Shown here: piece by piece, positions 45,466-53,799 of the stretch | How the letters are laid out: each line of letters starts with the position of its first letter | Numbering within the stretch: the first letter of the stretch is position 1 | Assembly: GCF_046348265.1 (NCBI RefSeq) | Contig: NZ_JAXMEO010000008.1 | DNA: 64,000 nucleotides | Direction: 5' to 3' (one strand) | Source: Pelomonas sp937871895 | GTDB lineage: Bacteria > Pseudomonadota > Gammaproteobacteria > Burkholderiales > Burkholderiaceae_C | Translations under genes and position numbers: made by a program | The notes under the pieces: generated by a model | The model's database searches: none | Told to the model about the DNA's origin: nothing | Seen by the model: only the letters and a program-made list of their open reading frames with translations

Positions 45466-46434
45466 TCAAGCCTTGGCTCCGGACTTCAAGTTTTCAAGTT
45501 GCAGCTTCAGCCGCTCGCTGAAGGAGAGCTTGGTGTAGCGCCGCTCGGTCTCGCGGGCCAGCTCCTTCTGCAGCGCAAACACGCTCTGCGGCCGCGCCAA
45601 GGGGTCCAGCGCCATGCACCACTCAGTCACTTCGAGCAAGTTGTCCGAGTAGACATTGCGCAGGCGCGACAAGCTGAGGGACAAGCGGTCCTTCTCGATG
45701 CGCTGCGGCGCGTCATTGGGCGGGTAGCCCTGCATGCAAGCGTAGATGCAAGCACCGATGGCGTAGATGTCCGTCCAGGGGCCGAGATTGCCGTCGCGCC
45801 GGTACATCTCGGGCGCCGCGAAGCCGGGCGTGTACATCGGGCGGATGAAGTTGCCTTCCTTGCTCAGCACTTCGCGCGCCGCGCCAAAGTCGAGCAACAC
45901 GGCCTTGTTGTCATTGGTGATGAAGATGTTGGCCGGCTTGATGTCCAGGTGCAGCATCTTGTGCTGGTGCACGATGCGCAGACCCCGCAGGATTTCGTCG
46001 AAGAGGCTGCGGATGGTGGACTCGCGGAACACCTTGTCGCGCTTGAGGTCGCGCGCCGTGACGATGAAGTCCTGCAGGGTGTCGCCCTGCAGGTAGTTCA
46101 TCACCATGTAGACGGTCTCGTTCTCGCGCAGGAAGTTCAGCACCGAGACGACGCTGGGGTGCGAGATCTGGGCGAGCGAGCGGCCTTCCTCGAAGAAGCT
46201 CTTGAGGCCAAGGCGGTAGAGGGGTTGCTTCTCGGGCTTGACGCGTGGCGTCAACTCGCCGGGCGATCGCTCGGCGAGGGACGAAGGAAGGTATTCCTTC
46301 AGTGCGACCAGATGGTGGTCCGGGTCTTCGGCCAGGTAGACGACCCCGAACCCTCCGGCTGCCAATCGTTTGATGATCTGGTAGCCACCCACCACCGTAC
46401 CGGCGGGCAGCGGGGCCGGCTTCGGCTTGGACAT
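45466..46434 (-). CDS. Hanks-type serine/threonine protein kinase
   Basis: 322 residues, a lone soluble kinase domain with no membrane helix or extracellular sensor. ATP-binding loop AAGGFGVVYLAED, catalytic Lys in VALKEYL, catalytic loop HLDIKPANIF, DFGAA as the magnesium-binding DFG, and an APE equivalent (AAPEMYRRDG). The activation segment contains IRPMYTPGF. A 50-residue basic C-terminal tail follows. It is divergent from yicC, with only 30 bp between the two starts, so the promoters overlap. Confidence 0.95.
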   Translation of the reverse strand: MSKPKPAPLPAGTVVGGYQIIKRLAAGGFGVVYLAEDPDHHLVALKEYLPSSLAERSPGELTPRVKPEKQPLYRLGLKSFFEEGRSLAQISHPSVVSVLNFLRENETVYMVMNYLQGDTLQDFIVTARDLKRDKVFRESTIRSLFDEILRGLRIVHQHKMLHLDIKPANIFITNDNKAVLLDFGAAREVLSKEGNFIRPMYTPGFAAPEMYRRDGNLGPWTDIYAIGACIYACMQGYPPNDAPQRIEKDRLSLSLSRLRNVYSDNLLEVTEWCMALDPLARPQSVFALQKELARETERRYTKLSFSERLKLQLENLKSGAKA

Positions 46435-46464
46435 AATCGCGCTTTGCTTGGCTATGAGAGCTGA

Positions 46465-47382
46465 ATGCCAGTCTACAGCATGACGGGATACGCCAATGTC
46501 GTGGCGTCCCCCCCTAACGGCGAGGCAGATTCCTCGTCCGCGCGCCCCTCAAGCATCAGTGTCGAGATGCGTGCCGTGAACGGCCGGTTTCTCGACCTCT
46601 CGATGCGAATCCCCGAGGAGTTGCGCAGCCTGGAACCCCTGGTGCGCGACCTGGTGTCGGCACAGTGCCGGCGCGGCAAGATCGAGGTGCGCATCAACAC
46701 GCAGCGCGAGTCGGAGGCCGCGTGGCCGCAGCCGCAGGCTGAGGTCCTGCAGCGCCTGGCAGGCTTGGAGGCCACCGTGCGCGCCGCCCTGCCCCAGGCC
46801 CAGGCCCTGAGCGTCCATGAAGCCCTGCAATGGTGCCGCACCGGCAGCCAGTCGGCCGGCGAGCTCGACGGCGTGGCGCTCGGTGCCGTCAAGTCTTGCC
46901 TGACGGGGCTGATGGAAGCCCGCGCTCGTGAAGGCGAAAAGCTGGTGGCCATCCTGCTGGAGCGCGTGCAACGCCTGCAGGAGCTGGCGGCCGAGGCTGA
47001 GCCGCTGATCCCGGCCGTGATCCAGCGCCAGCAGCAGCGCTTCCTGGAACGTTGGAACGAAGCGCTCACGGCCGCCAGCGCCCAGGCCAATGTGACGCAG
47101 CAGGCCCTGCAGGAGCGGGCACTGAACGAGGCGGCGGCTTTTGCCATCCGCATCGACGTGGCCGAGGAGTTGAGCCGCCTGCGTGCCCACCTCGACGAGG
47201 TCAAGCGCCTGCTGGCCAAGGGCGGCGAGTTGGGCAAACGGCTCGACTTCCTGATCCAGGAGTTGCACCGCGAGGCCAATACCCTGGGCTCCAAGTCTGC
47301 CGCGCTGGAGCTGACCAATGTCTCGGTCGAGATGAAGGTCGCCATCGAGCAAATGCGCGAGCAGGTTCAGAACATCGAGTAG
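46465..47382 (+). CDS. yicC: YicC-family endoribonuclease
   Basis: 305 residues. The N-terminal MPVYSMTGYA and VEMRAVNGRFLDLSMRIPEE and the C-terminal GGELGKRLDFLIQELHREAN with NTLGSKSA are the two conserved YicC blocks. The E. coli protein is an RNase implicated in small RNA turnover. A 15-residue Ser/Pro-rich insertion separates the first two strands. It starts a yicC-gmk-rpoZ-spoT run, the order common in proteobacteria. Confidence 0.94.
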   Translation: MPVYSMTGYANVVASPPNGEADSSSARPSSISVEMRAVNGRFLDLSMRIPEELRSLEPLVRDLVSAQCRRGKIEVRINTQRESEAAWPQPQAEVLQRLAGLEATVRAALPQAQALSVHEALQWCRTGSQSAGELDGVALGAVKSCLTGLMEARAREGEKLVAILLERVQRLQELAAEAEPLIPAVIQRQQQRFLERWNEALTAASAQANVTQQALQERALNEAAAFAIRIDVAEELSRLRAHLDEVKRLLAKGGELGKRLDFLIQELHREANTLGSKSAALELTNVSVEMKVAIEQMREQVQNIE

Positions 47383-47387
47383 CGCCC

Positions 47388-48008
47388 ATGGAATACCCAG
47401 GCAATCTGTTCGTGGTGGCTGCGCCCAGCGGGGCAGGCAAGTCCAGCCTCGTCAAGGCCCTGCTGGAGTTGGACGCCAAGCTCAGCGTCTCGGTCTCGCA
47501 CACCTCGCGGGCGCCGCGCGGCCAGGAGCAGCACGGCCGCGAATATTGGTTCGTGGGGATCGACGAGTTCCGCGACATGGTCGCGCGCGGCGATTTCTTC
47601 GAGTGGGCCGAGGTGCATGGCAACCTGTACGGCACATCGCGGGCCGGCATCGAGTCGCGCATGGCCCAGGGCGACGACGTGGTGCTGGAGATCGACTACC
47701 AGGGCGCGCTGCAGATCAAGCAGCTCTTTCCGTATGCGGTGCTCATCTTCGTGCTGCCGCCGAGTTGGGAAGAACTCAAGCAACGCTTGATCCGGCGCGG
47801 GGACACCCAGCCCGAGGTGATCGCCACCCGGATGGCCAACGCGCGGATCGAGATCGACCAGGCCCGGCACTTCGACTTTGTGGTGGTCAATGCGGTGTTT
47901 GACTCGGCCGTTTTCGACCTGAAAGCCATCGTCCACGCGCAGCGGCTAAAATACGCGGCTCAGCGCCGAAACCGCTCGGCTGTCTTTCAAGCGCTTCAGC
48001 TCGACTGA
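47388..48008 (+). CDS. gmk: Guanylate kinase
   Basis: 206 residues. P-loop APSGAGKSSLVKAL (12-25), the GMP-binding SVSHTSRAPRGQEQHGREYW, and VVLEIDYQGALQIK. It phosphorylates GMP to GDP. It starts five bases after yicC and is followed 22 bp later by rpoZ. Immediate proximity to spoT ties guanine nucleotide supply to (p)ppGpp metabolism, a conserved arrangement. Confidence 0.97.
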   Translation: MEYPGNLFVVAAPSGAGKSSLVKALLELDAKLSVSVSHTSRAPRGQEQHGREYWFVGIDEFRDMVARGDFFEWAEVHGNLYGTSRAGIESRMAQGDDVVLEIDYQGALQIKQLFPYAVLIFVLPPSWEELKQRLIRRGDTQPEVIATRMANARIEIDQARHFDFVVVNAVFDSAVFDLKAIVHAQRLKYAAQRRNRSAVFQALQLD

Positions 48009-48030
48009 AGCGCTCCACTTGAGGTACCTC

Positions 48031-48234
48031 ATGGCCCGCATCACCGTCGAAGACTGCCTGCAACGCATCCCCAACCGCTTCCAGCTCGTGCTAGCCGCCA
48101 CCTACCGGGCTCGCATGCTGAGCCAGGGTCACAGCCCCAAGATCGAGACCAAGAACAAGCCCGGCGTGACCGCGCTGCGCGAAATCGCCGCAGGCGAAGT
48201 CGGTGTCGAGATGCTGCGCCGCGTGCCCGTCTGA
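48031..48234 (+). CDS. rpoZ: RNA polymerase omega subunit
   Basis: 67 residues. MARITVEDCLQRIPNRFQLV and the TKNKPGVTALREIAAGE block are the standard omega sequence. It stabilises RNA polymerase assembly and contributes to ppGpp binding. The ATG was preferred over an upstream in-frame TTG. A terminator-like hairpin follows before spoT, so downstream expression may be partly attenuated. Confidence 0.97.
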   Translation: MARITVEDCLQRIPNRFQLVLAATYRARMLSQGHSPKIETKNKPGVTALREIAAGEVGVEMLRRVPV

Positions 48235-48250
48235 GACCACTTCCCCTGAC

Positions 48251-48285
48251 AAGGCGCCCCGGTTTGCCCGCGGGCGCCTTTTTCT
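48251..48285 (+). terminator. Intrinsic terminator between rpoZ and spoT
   Basis: A 9-bp stem, AAGGCGCCC/GGGCGCCTT, with a 12-nt loop runs into TTTCTTT, 16 bases after the rpoZ stop and 27 bases before the spoT ATG. Confidence 0.8.
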
Positions 48286-48311
48286 TTGCCCAGAGCAGAT
48301 AAATTCGGGGC

Positions 48312-50591
48312 ATGGCCCAACGCCCCTTTCCTGCCTGGCTGACGCTGCCGGGTCTGCGCTCCACCCCACAGCCGACCCTGGCGGAGGCCGCCTCGTTCGA
48401 CGCCCTGGCTCCGAGCCTGAGCTATCTGAACAAGGCCGAGATCAAGCGCATCCGCGAGGCCTACCGCTTTGCGGACGAGGCCCACCTGGGCCAGACGCGC
48501 GCCAGTGGCGAGCCCTACATCACCCACCCGATCGCCGTCGCGCGCATCTGCGCCGAGTGGAAGCTGGACGCCCAGGCCATCATGGCCGCGCTGATGCACG
48601 ATGTGATCGAGGACTGCGGCATCTCCAAGGCCGAGCTGATCGAGCGCTTTGAGGCGCCCACCGCCGACCTGGTCGATGGCCTGACCAAGCTGGACAAGCT
48701 GCAGTTCTCGACCAAGGAGGAGTCGCAGGCCGAGTCCTTCCGCAAGATGTTGCTGGCGATGTCGCGCGACCTGCGCGTCATCCTCGTCAAGCTGGCCGAC
48801 CGGCTGCACAACATGCGCACCATGGGCGCCATGGCGCCGCAAAAGGCCCGGCGCATCGCGCGCGAGACCTTCGACATCTACGCCCCCATCGCCCACCGGT
48901 TGGGCCTGAACTCGACCTTCCGCGAATTGCAGGAGCTGTCGTTCAAGTATTTCCACCCCTGGCGCTTCGAGGTGCTGACCAAGGCTGTCGCCAAATCGCG
49001 CGGCAACCGGCGCGACCTCGTCAGCCGGATCGAGAAGGACCTGCGCGACGCCTTTGCCAAGGCCGGCCTCAAGGTCAGCGTCGAAGGCCGCGAGAAGACG
49101 ATCTATTCCATCTACAACAAGATGAAGGAGAAGTCGCTGTCCTTCGCGCAGATGAGCGACATCTTCGGCTTTCGCATCCTGACCCAGGAGCAACTGCAGT
49201 GCTACACGGCGCTCGGGGTACTGCACCAGCTCTACAAGCCGCAGCCGGGCCGTTTCAAGGACTACATCGCCGGCCCCAAGGACAACGGCTATCAGTCGCT
49301 GCACACCACGCTGATGGGCCCGCTGAACGCGCCACTGGAGTTCCAGATCCGCACCGAGGGCATGCACCGCATTGCGGAGCAGGGCGTCGCCGCGCACTGG
49401 ATCTACAAGCGCAAGAGCAAGGACGGCGAAGGCTCGACCGAATCGGTCAGCGCGCGCTGGCTGCAGTCGCTGATCGACATCCAGGACGAAACCCGAGACG
49501 CCAGCGAGTTCCTGGAGCACGTGAAGATCGACCTCTACCCCGAGGCCATCTACGTCTTCACGCCGCGTTCGCGCATCCTGGCGCTGCCCAAGGGGGCAAC
49601 GCCGGTGGACTTCGCCTACGCCATCCACTCCGACGTGGGCGAGCACTGCGTGGCCGCCCAGGTCAACGGCGAGGCCGTGCCCCTGCGGGCCGAGCTGCGC
49701 AGCGGCGATGTGGTCGAGATCGTCACCGCGCCCAACGCCCGCCCCAACCCAGCGTGGCTGAGCTTTGTGCGCACCGGGCGCGCGCGCAGCAAGATCCGTC
49801 ACTTCCTGAAAAACCTCGAAATAGAGGAGTCGCACGACCTGGGCGTCAAGCTGCTGGCCCAGGCCATGCGGGCCGAGGGTCTGCCGCTGCCGAGCCGCCG
49901 CCCCGAGGACGCGGAGGCCGCCGCGCTGTGGCAGCAACTCGCGGCCTGGGCCGGTTGCGCCAATGTCGAGCAGCTCTTCATCGACCTCGGCAGCGGCCGC
50001 AAGATCGCGTCCATCATGGCCAAGAAGCTGGCGCGCATGCTGGCCGACCAGGGCCAGCGGCCCGATGCCGTCAGCCTGACCCTGGGGCGTTTTGCGTCCG
50101 AAGGGTCGCAAGCCCATGGCCGCGTCACGCTCGATGGCAGCGAAGGCGCCTCGGTGCAATTGGCGTCCTGCTGCCGGCCGATTCCCGGTGACGAGGTGCG
50201 CGGCTACCTGGGGCGTGGTGAGGGCTTGATCGTCCACACCGCTGAATGCCAGGTCGGCCGCCGGCTCTTCCACCGCGACAGCGAGCACTGGATCCAGGTG
50301 AGTTGGGCCGAGGAGCTGACACGCAGCTTCGAGGTCGGTGTGGGCGTGTTGTTGACCAATGGCAAGGGCGTGTTGGCCCAGGTGGCCCAGGCCGTCGCTG
50401 CCGCCGAGGCCGACATCACCCATGTGACCATGCACGACGAGGCCACGCCGCTGCGCGAAACCGCCGAGATGGACCTGCTACTGGCAGTGCGGGACCGCCT
50501 CCATCTGGCCGAGGTGCTGCGCGTGCTGCGCCGCGCGCCTGCGGTGCAGCGCGTCTGGCGCCTCAAGCCGGCCTCGCAGTCCTCAGCCTGA
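48312..50591 (+). CDS. spoT: Bifunctional (p)ppGpp synthetase/hydrolase SpoT
   Basis: 759 residues. HD hydrolase domain with an intact HDVIEDC (96-102); synthetase domain with GREKTIYSIYNKM and NGYQSLHTTLMGP; the RFKD motif (PGRFKDYI) in the place where bifunctional enzymes have RxKD rather than the ExDD of RelA. TGS domain (VFTPRSRILALPKGATPVDF), helical and zinc-finger-like region (QLASCCRPIPGDE), and a C-terminal ACT domain. Both catalytic halves appear functional. Its 3' end overlaps that of greB by 9 bp. Confidence 0.97.
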   Translation: MAQRPFPAWLTLPGLRSTPQPTLAEAASFDALAPSLSYLNKAEIKRIREAYRFADEAHLGQTRASGEPYITHPIAVARICAEWKLDAQAIMAALMHDVIEDCGISKAELIERFEAPTADLVDGLTKLDKLQFSTKEESQAESFRKMLLAMSRDLRVILVKLADRLHNMRTMGAMAPQKARRIARETFDIYAPIAHRLGLNSTFRELQELSFKYFHPWRFEVLTKAVAKSRGNRRDLVSRIEKDLRDAFAKAGLKVSVEGREKTIYSIYNKMKEKSLSFAQMSDIFGFRILTQEQLQCYTALGVLHQLYKPQPGRFKDYIAGPKDNGYQSLHTTLMGPLNAPLEFQIRTEGMHRIAEQGVAAHWIYKRKSKDGEGSTESVSARWLQSLIDIQDETRDASEFLEHVKIDLYPEAIYVFTPRSRILALPKGATPVDFAYAIHSDVGEHCVAAQVNGEAVPLRAELRSGDVVEIVTAPNARPNPAWLSFVRTGRARSKIRHFLKNLEIEESHDLGVKLLAQAMRAEGLPLPSRRPEDAEAAALWQQLAAWAGCANVEQLFIDLGSGRKIASIMAKKLARMLADQGQRPDAVSLTLGRFASEGSQAHGRVTLDGSEGASVQLASCCRPIPGDEVRGYLGRGEGLIVHTAECQVGRRLFHRDSEHWIQVSWAEELTRSFEVGVGVLLTNGKGVLAQVAQAVAAAEADITHVTMHDEATPLRETAEMDLLLAVRDRLHLAEVLRVLRRAPAVQRVWRLKPASQSSA

Positions 50592-51152
50592 AGCCTCGGG
50601 CGCCGGGTAGCTGACCTCCACCACCTCGATGGTCTCGACGCCCACCGGCGTGACCAGCTTGAGCTCATCCCCCACCCTGGCCTTGAGCAGGGTCCGCGCG
50701 ATGGGCGAGATCCAGCTCACCTCGCCCGCCAGGCTGTCGGACTCGTCGATGCCCTTGATGGTCACCGTCCGCTCCAGGCCGCTGGCGTCGGCATAGGTCA
50801 CCGTCGCGCCAAAGAAAATCTGCTCACTGCCATGGTGCTGGCTCGCATCGACCACCTCGGCGATGTCCAGCCGCTTGGTCAGGAAGCGCAGCCGGCGGTC
50901 AATCTCGCGCAGACGCTTCTTGCCATAGAGGTAGTCGCCGTTCTCTGAACGGTCACCGTTCTTGGCCGCCCAGGAGACCGTCTCGACCAGCTTGGGCCGC
51001 TCCTCGTCGATCAAGTGCATGAACTCCGCGCGCAGGCGTGCGTAGCCGGCGGGCGTCATGTAGTTGCGCGTTCCCGCCGGCAGCGGCGGCAGTGCCGGGC
51101 CGTCCTCGTCGTCGTCCTCGGGCGCGGTCTCGCGGGTGAAGGCCTTGCTCAT
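50583..51152 (-). CDS. greB: Transcription elongation factor GreB
   Basis: 189 residues. An acidic N-terminal extension of about 30 residues precedes the coiled coil (NYMTPAGYARLRAEFMHLID) with the acidic tip GDRSENGDYLYGKKRLREID, then the FKBP-like C-terminal domain (FGATVTYAD, GEVSWISPIARTLLKARVGDE). The YGKKRLREID segment favours GreB over GreA. It rescues backtracked RNA polymerase by stimulating transcript cleavage. The start is the ATG before SKAFTRE; longer forms would run into the divergent gene. Confidence 0.93.
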   Translation of the reverse strand: MSKAFTRETAPEDDDEDGPALPPLPAGTRNYMTPAGYARLRAEFMHLIDEERPKLVETVSWAAKNGDRSENGDYLYGKKRLREIDRRLRFLTKRLDIAEVVDASQHHGSEQIFFGATVTYADASGLERTVTIKGIDESDSLAGEVSWISPIARTLLKARVGDELKLVTPVGVETIEVVEVSYPAPEASG

Positions 51153-51202
51153 GCTCACATTGTCGCCAGGGGCGCAAGGGCCACGCCTCCTAGAATCCAG
51201 AC

Positions 51203-51538
51203 ATGACCCGACTTGCCCCACTTTGGCTGCTGGCTTTCGCCGCCGCCACCCTGGCCGCCGAGCCCCAGCCCGCGCCCGCGCCGCAAGCGGCCCCACGTGA
51301 GGCCCCACGCCCGGCGGTGAGCGAGCCCAAGATCGAGCAGATCGTGGTGGAGGACGACGCCGTTCGCATCGAAGAGCTGCGCGTGCGCGGCGAGACGCGC
51401 AAGGTCATCGTCAAGCAAAAGCACGGGCCCGCCCCGGCCTATGAGGTCTGGGCCCCCGAAACCAGCCGCGCCTCGGCGGGCGGCAGCGAACAAAACCTCA
51501 CCGCCGGGCGTCGCGTCTGGCGCGTGCTGGACTTCTGA
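51203..51538 (+). CDS. Small secreted protein, possibly DUF2782-like
   Basis: 111 residues. A signal peptide (MTRLAPLWLLAFAAATLAAE) is followed by an Ala/Pro-rich stretch and a compact domain, IEQIVVEDDAVRIEELRVRG...RRVWRVLDF. The core pattern (IEELRVRGETRKVIVKQKHG) loosely resembles the DUF2782 family; this is tentative. The function is unknown. It precedes thrB with a 37-bp gap and is divergent from greB. Confidence 0.7.
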   Translation: MTRLAPLWLLAFAAATLAAEPQPAPAPQAAPREAPRPAVSEPKIEQIVVEDDAVRIEELRVRGETRKVIVKQKHGPAPAYEVWAPETSRASAGGSEQNLTAGRRVWRVLDF

Positions 51539-51575
51539 ACTCTGCGGTCAGCCTGACCGCCCTCCCCGACCTCCC

Positions 51576-52574
51576 ATGGCCGTTTTCACCGAAGTCAGCC
51601 CCGCCGCCGCGCAGGCCTTGCTGGACCGTTTGCAACTGGGGCGCCTGCACGAGCTGCGCGGCATTGGCGCCGGCATCGAGAACACCAACTACTTCCTCGA
51701 CTGCGACGGCGGGCACTTCGTGCTGACCCTGTTCGAGCGCCTGACGCGCGAGCAACTGCCCTTCTACCTGCGCCTGGTGCAGCACCTGTCACAGCGTGGC
51801 ATTCCGGTGCCAGCGCCCAAGGCTGATGCCGCCGGCGAGATCCTCTTCGAGGTCTGCGGCAAACCCGCCGCGCTGGGCGACCGGCTGCACGGTGGCCACA
51901 TCCTGGCGCCCGACGTCTTCCATTGCGAGCAGGTGGGCGCCACGCTGGCGCGCATGCACCTGGCCGGGCGCGACTACCCCTTGCACCAACCGAATTTGCG
52001 GGGCCTGCCGTGGTGGCGCGAGACCGTGCCCAAGTTGCTGCCCCATTTGTCCATTGAAGAGCGCGCGCTGATCGAATCGGAACTGGCTTACCAGGAGCAC
52101 CTGGCCGCATCGGCCCCCTACGCCGAGTTGGTGGCGCACGCCTTCGGCCCCGTCCATGCCGACCTGTTCCGCGACAACGTGATGTTCGAACCTGGCGAAG
52201 CCCAGGGACGCGAGCGGCTGACGGGCTTCTTCGACTTCTACTTCGCCGGCTGCGACACCTGGCTCTTTGACGTGGCCGTGTGCCTCAATGATTGGTGCAT
52301 CGACCTCGCCTCGGGGCGGCTGGACGAAACCCGCGCCAGCGCCTTCGTCGCCGCCTACGAAACCGAGCGCCCCCTCTCCGGCACCGAGCACCGCCTGCTG
52401 CCGGCCTTGCTGCGCGCGGCGGCCATGCGCTTCTGGGTGTCGCGCCTGTTTGACCTGCACCTGCCGCGCGAGGCGGCCCTGCTCAAGGCGCACGACCCGC
52501 GCCACTTCGAGCGCGTGCTGCGTGAGCGCATTGCCAAGCCCTGGCATGCACCGCGCGCTGAAGGCCTGACATGA
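51576..52574 (+). CDS. thrB: Homoserine kinase (APH-fold type)
   Basis: 332 residues. This is the choline/aminoglycoside-kinase-fold homoserine kinase used by beta-proteobacteria, not the GHMP type. Landmarks: MAVFTEVSPAAAQALLDRLQ at the start, the ATP-binding GIGAGIENTNYFLD, the catalytic VHADLFRDNVMF and the metal-binding FFDFYFAGCD. It phosphorylates homoserine in threonine synthesis. It overlaps the membrane protein gene by ATGA. Confidence 0.95.
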   Translation: MAVFTEVSPAAAQALLDRLQLGRLHELRGIGAGIENTNYFLDCDGGHFVLTLFERLTREQLPFYLRLVQHLSQRGIPVPAPKADAAGEILFEVCGKPAALGDRLHGGHILAPDVFHCEQVGATLARMHLAGRDYPLHQPNLRGLPWWRETVPKLLPHLSIEERALIESELAYQEHLAASAPYAELVAHAFGPVHADLFRDNVMFEPGEAQGRERLTGFFDFYFAGCDTWLFDVAVCLNDWCIDLASGRLDETRASAFVAAYETERPLSGTEHRLLPALLRAAAMRFWVSRLFDLHLPREAALLKAHDPRHFERVLRERIAKPWHAPRAEGLT

Positions 52575-53416
52575 GCATGGTCCTGCACCTGCAGCAGGTT
52601 CCGGCCCGCAACGGCAATCTCTGGATCCGGCACGGCTGGCGCGTGTTCCGTCGGCAGCCGCTGGCCTTGCTGGGCTTGTTCGCCTTCGGCTTCCTGGCGG
52701 GCGGCTTGTTGTCGATGCTGCCCGTGGTGGGCCCGGTGCTGGGCATGGCCTCGGTGCCGGTGTTCTCGCTCGGCTTCATGCTGGCCACGCACCAGGTGCT
52801 GCAAGGCGCTCAGCCCAGCGTGCAGGTGTTTCTGGAGCCCTTCAAGCTAACGCCAGCGCGGCGCAATACGCAACTGCAGCTGTGCTTCAGCTTCGCCCTG
52901 CTGGCGGTGCTGATCCTGTTGGGCGCCGAGCGCATCGATGGCGAACAGCAACGCCTCGCCCTGGAGCTGATGACCCAGCCCAAGCCCGACCCCGAGGCCC
53001 TGGCCCAGGCGTTGACCGACCCGCGCTTGATCTGGGGCGCCGTCGTGCGCTTTGGCGGCCTGGGGTTGCTGGCCGTGCCCTGGTGGCAGGCGCCGGCCCT
53101 GGTGCACTGGGGCGGTCAAGGTGCGATGCATGCCCTCTTTTCCAGCACCCTGGCGCTGTGGCGCAACAAGGGGGCCTTTGCGCTCAACGGGATCAGCTGG
53201 ATGCTGCTGACCATGGCGCTGTCATCGGCCTTCAGCCTGGTGCTCGGCCTGCTGGGTCTGGGCCCGCTGGCGATGTATGCCTTGATTCCGCTCGGGATGA
53301 TGGGCGCCGTGGTCTTCTACGCGGGGCTCTACTTCAGTTTCGTGGATTGCTTCGCCTTTGGTGCCCCGAAGGCCGCCGACGCTCCTCAGCGCGACGACGA
53401 ACCCGGCAGCGCGTAA
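52571..53416 (+). CDS. BPSS1780-family membrane protein
   Basis: 281 residues with about six predicted helices (PLALLGLFAFGFLAGGLLSM, LCFSFALLAVLILLG, and others). The opening LQQVPARNGNLWIRHGWRVF is the typical start of the BPSS1780 family found next to thrB in Burkholderiales. The function is unknown. Its end overlaps the converging thioesterase gene by 31 bp. Confidence 0.85.
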   Translation: MSMVLHLQQVPARNGNLWIRHGWRVFRRQPLALLGLFAFGFLAGGLLSMLPVVGPVLGMASVPVFSLGFMLATHQVLQGAQPSVQVFLEPFKLTPARRNTQLQLCFSFALLAVLILLGAERIDGEQQRLALELMTQPKPDPEALAQALTDPRLIWGAVVRFGGLGLLAVPWWQAPALVHWGGQGAMHALFSSTLALWRNKGAFALNGISWMLLTMALSSAFSLVLGLLGLGPLAMYALIPLGMMGAVVFYAGLYFSFVDCFAFGAPKAADAPQRDDEPGSA

Positions 53417-53799
53417 GTCCCGGTGGCATGGGCCACGGGATCATCCTCGCCCTCGGAGTAGACCCAGACCTCGCCCACCGCCAGCCGGCGGCCGAGCTTG
53501 ATCAAGCGGCAGCGCGCCAGCACGCGCGCATCGGCCCGGGGTTTGCGCAGGAAGTGGATGGCCAGATTGGTGGTCACCGCCAGCGGCTCCAGGCCCACGC
53601 GGGCCAGCACGGCAGCGTAGAGCGCCACGTCAGCCAAGGCCATCATCACCGGCCCGCTGACGGTGCCGCCGGGCCGCAACTCGGCCTCGCCGACCGGGTG
53701 GGCCATCCAGACGCCCTCGTCGTCCACCGACTCCACCGTGCAGCGGCTTTGCGGAAACTCGCGCCGCAGGAACTCGGCCAACGTGGCCGCGTCGATCAC
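53386..53799 (-). CDS. PaaI/hotdog-fold thioesterase
   Basis: 137 residues, a single hotdog domain: GEAELRPGGTVSGPVMMALADVALYAAVLA holds the central helix region with the PaaI-type Asp (ALADVA), and TTNLAIHFLRKP follows. The family hydrolyses acyl-CoA or acyl-ACP thioesters. The start is a GTG overlapping the decarboxylase stop (GTGA), so it is the last gene of the minus-strand ligase-decarboxylase-thioesterase operon. It could release or proofread a carrier-bound intermediate of that pathway, which is inference. Confidence 0.82.
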   Translation of the reverse strand: MIDAATLAEFLRREFPQSRCTVESVDDEGVWMAHPVGEAELRPGGTVSGPVMMALADVALYAAVLARVGLEPLAVTTNLAIHFLRKPRADARVLARCRLIKLGRRLAVGEVWVYSEGEDDPVAHATGTYALPGSSSR

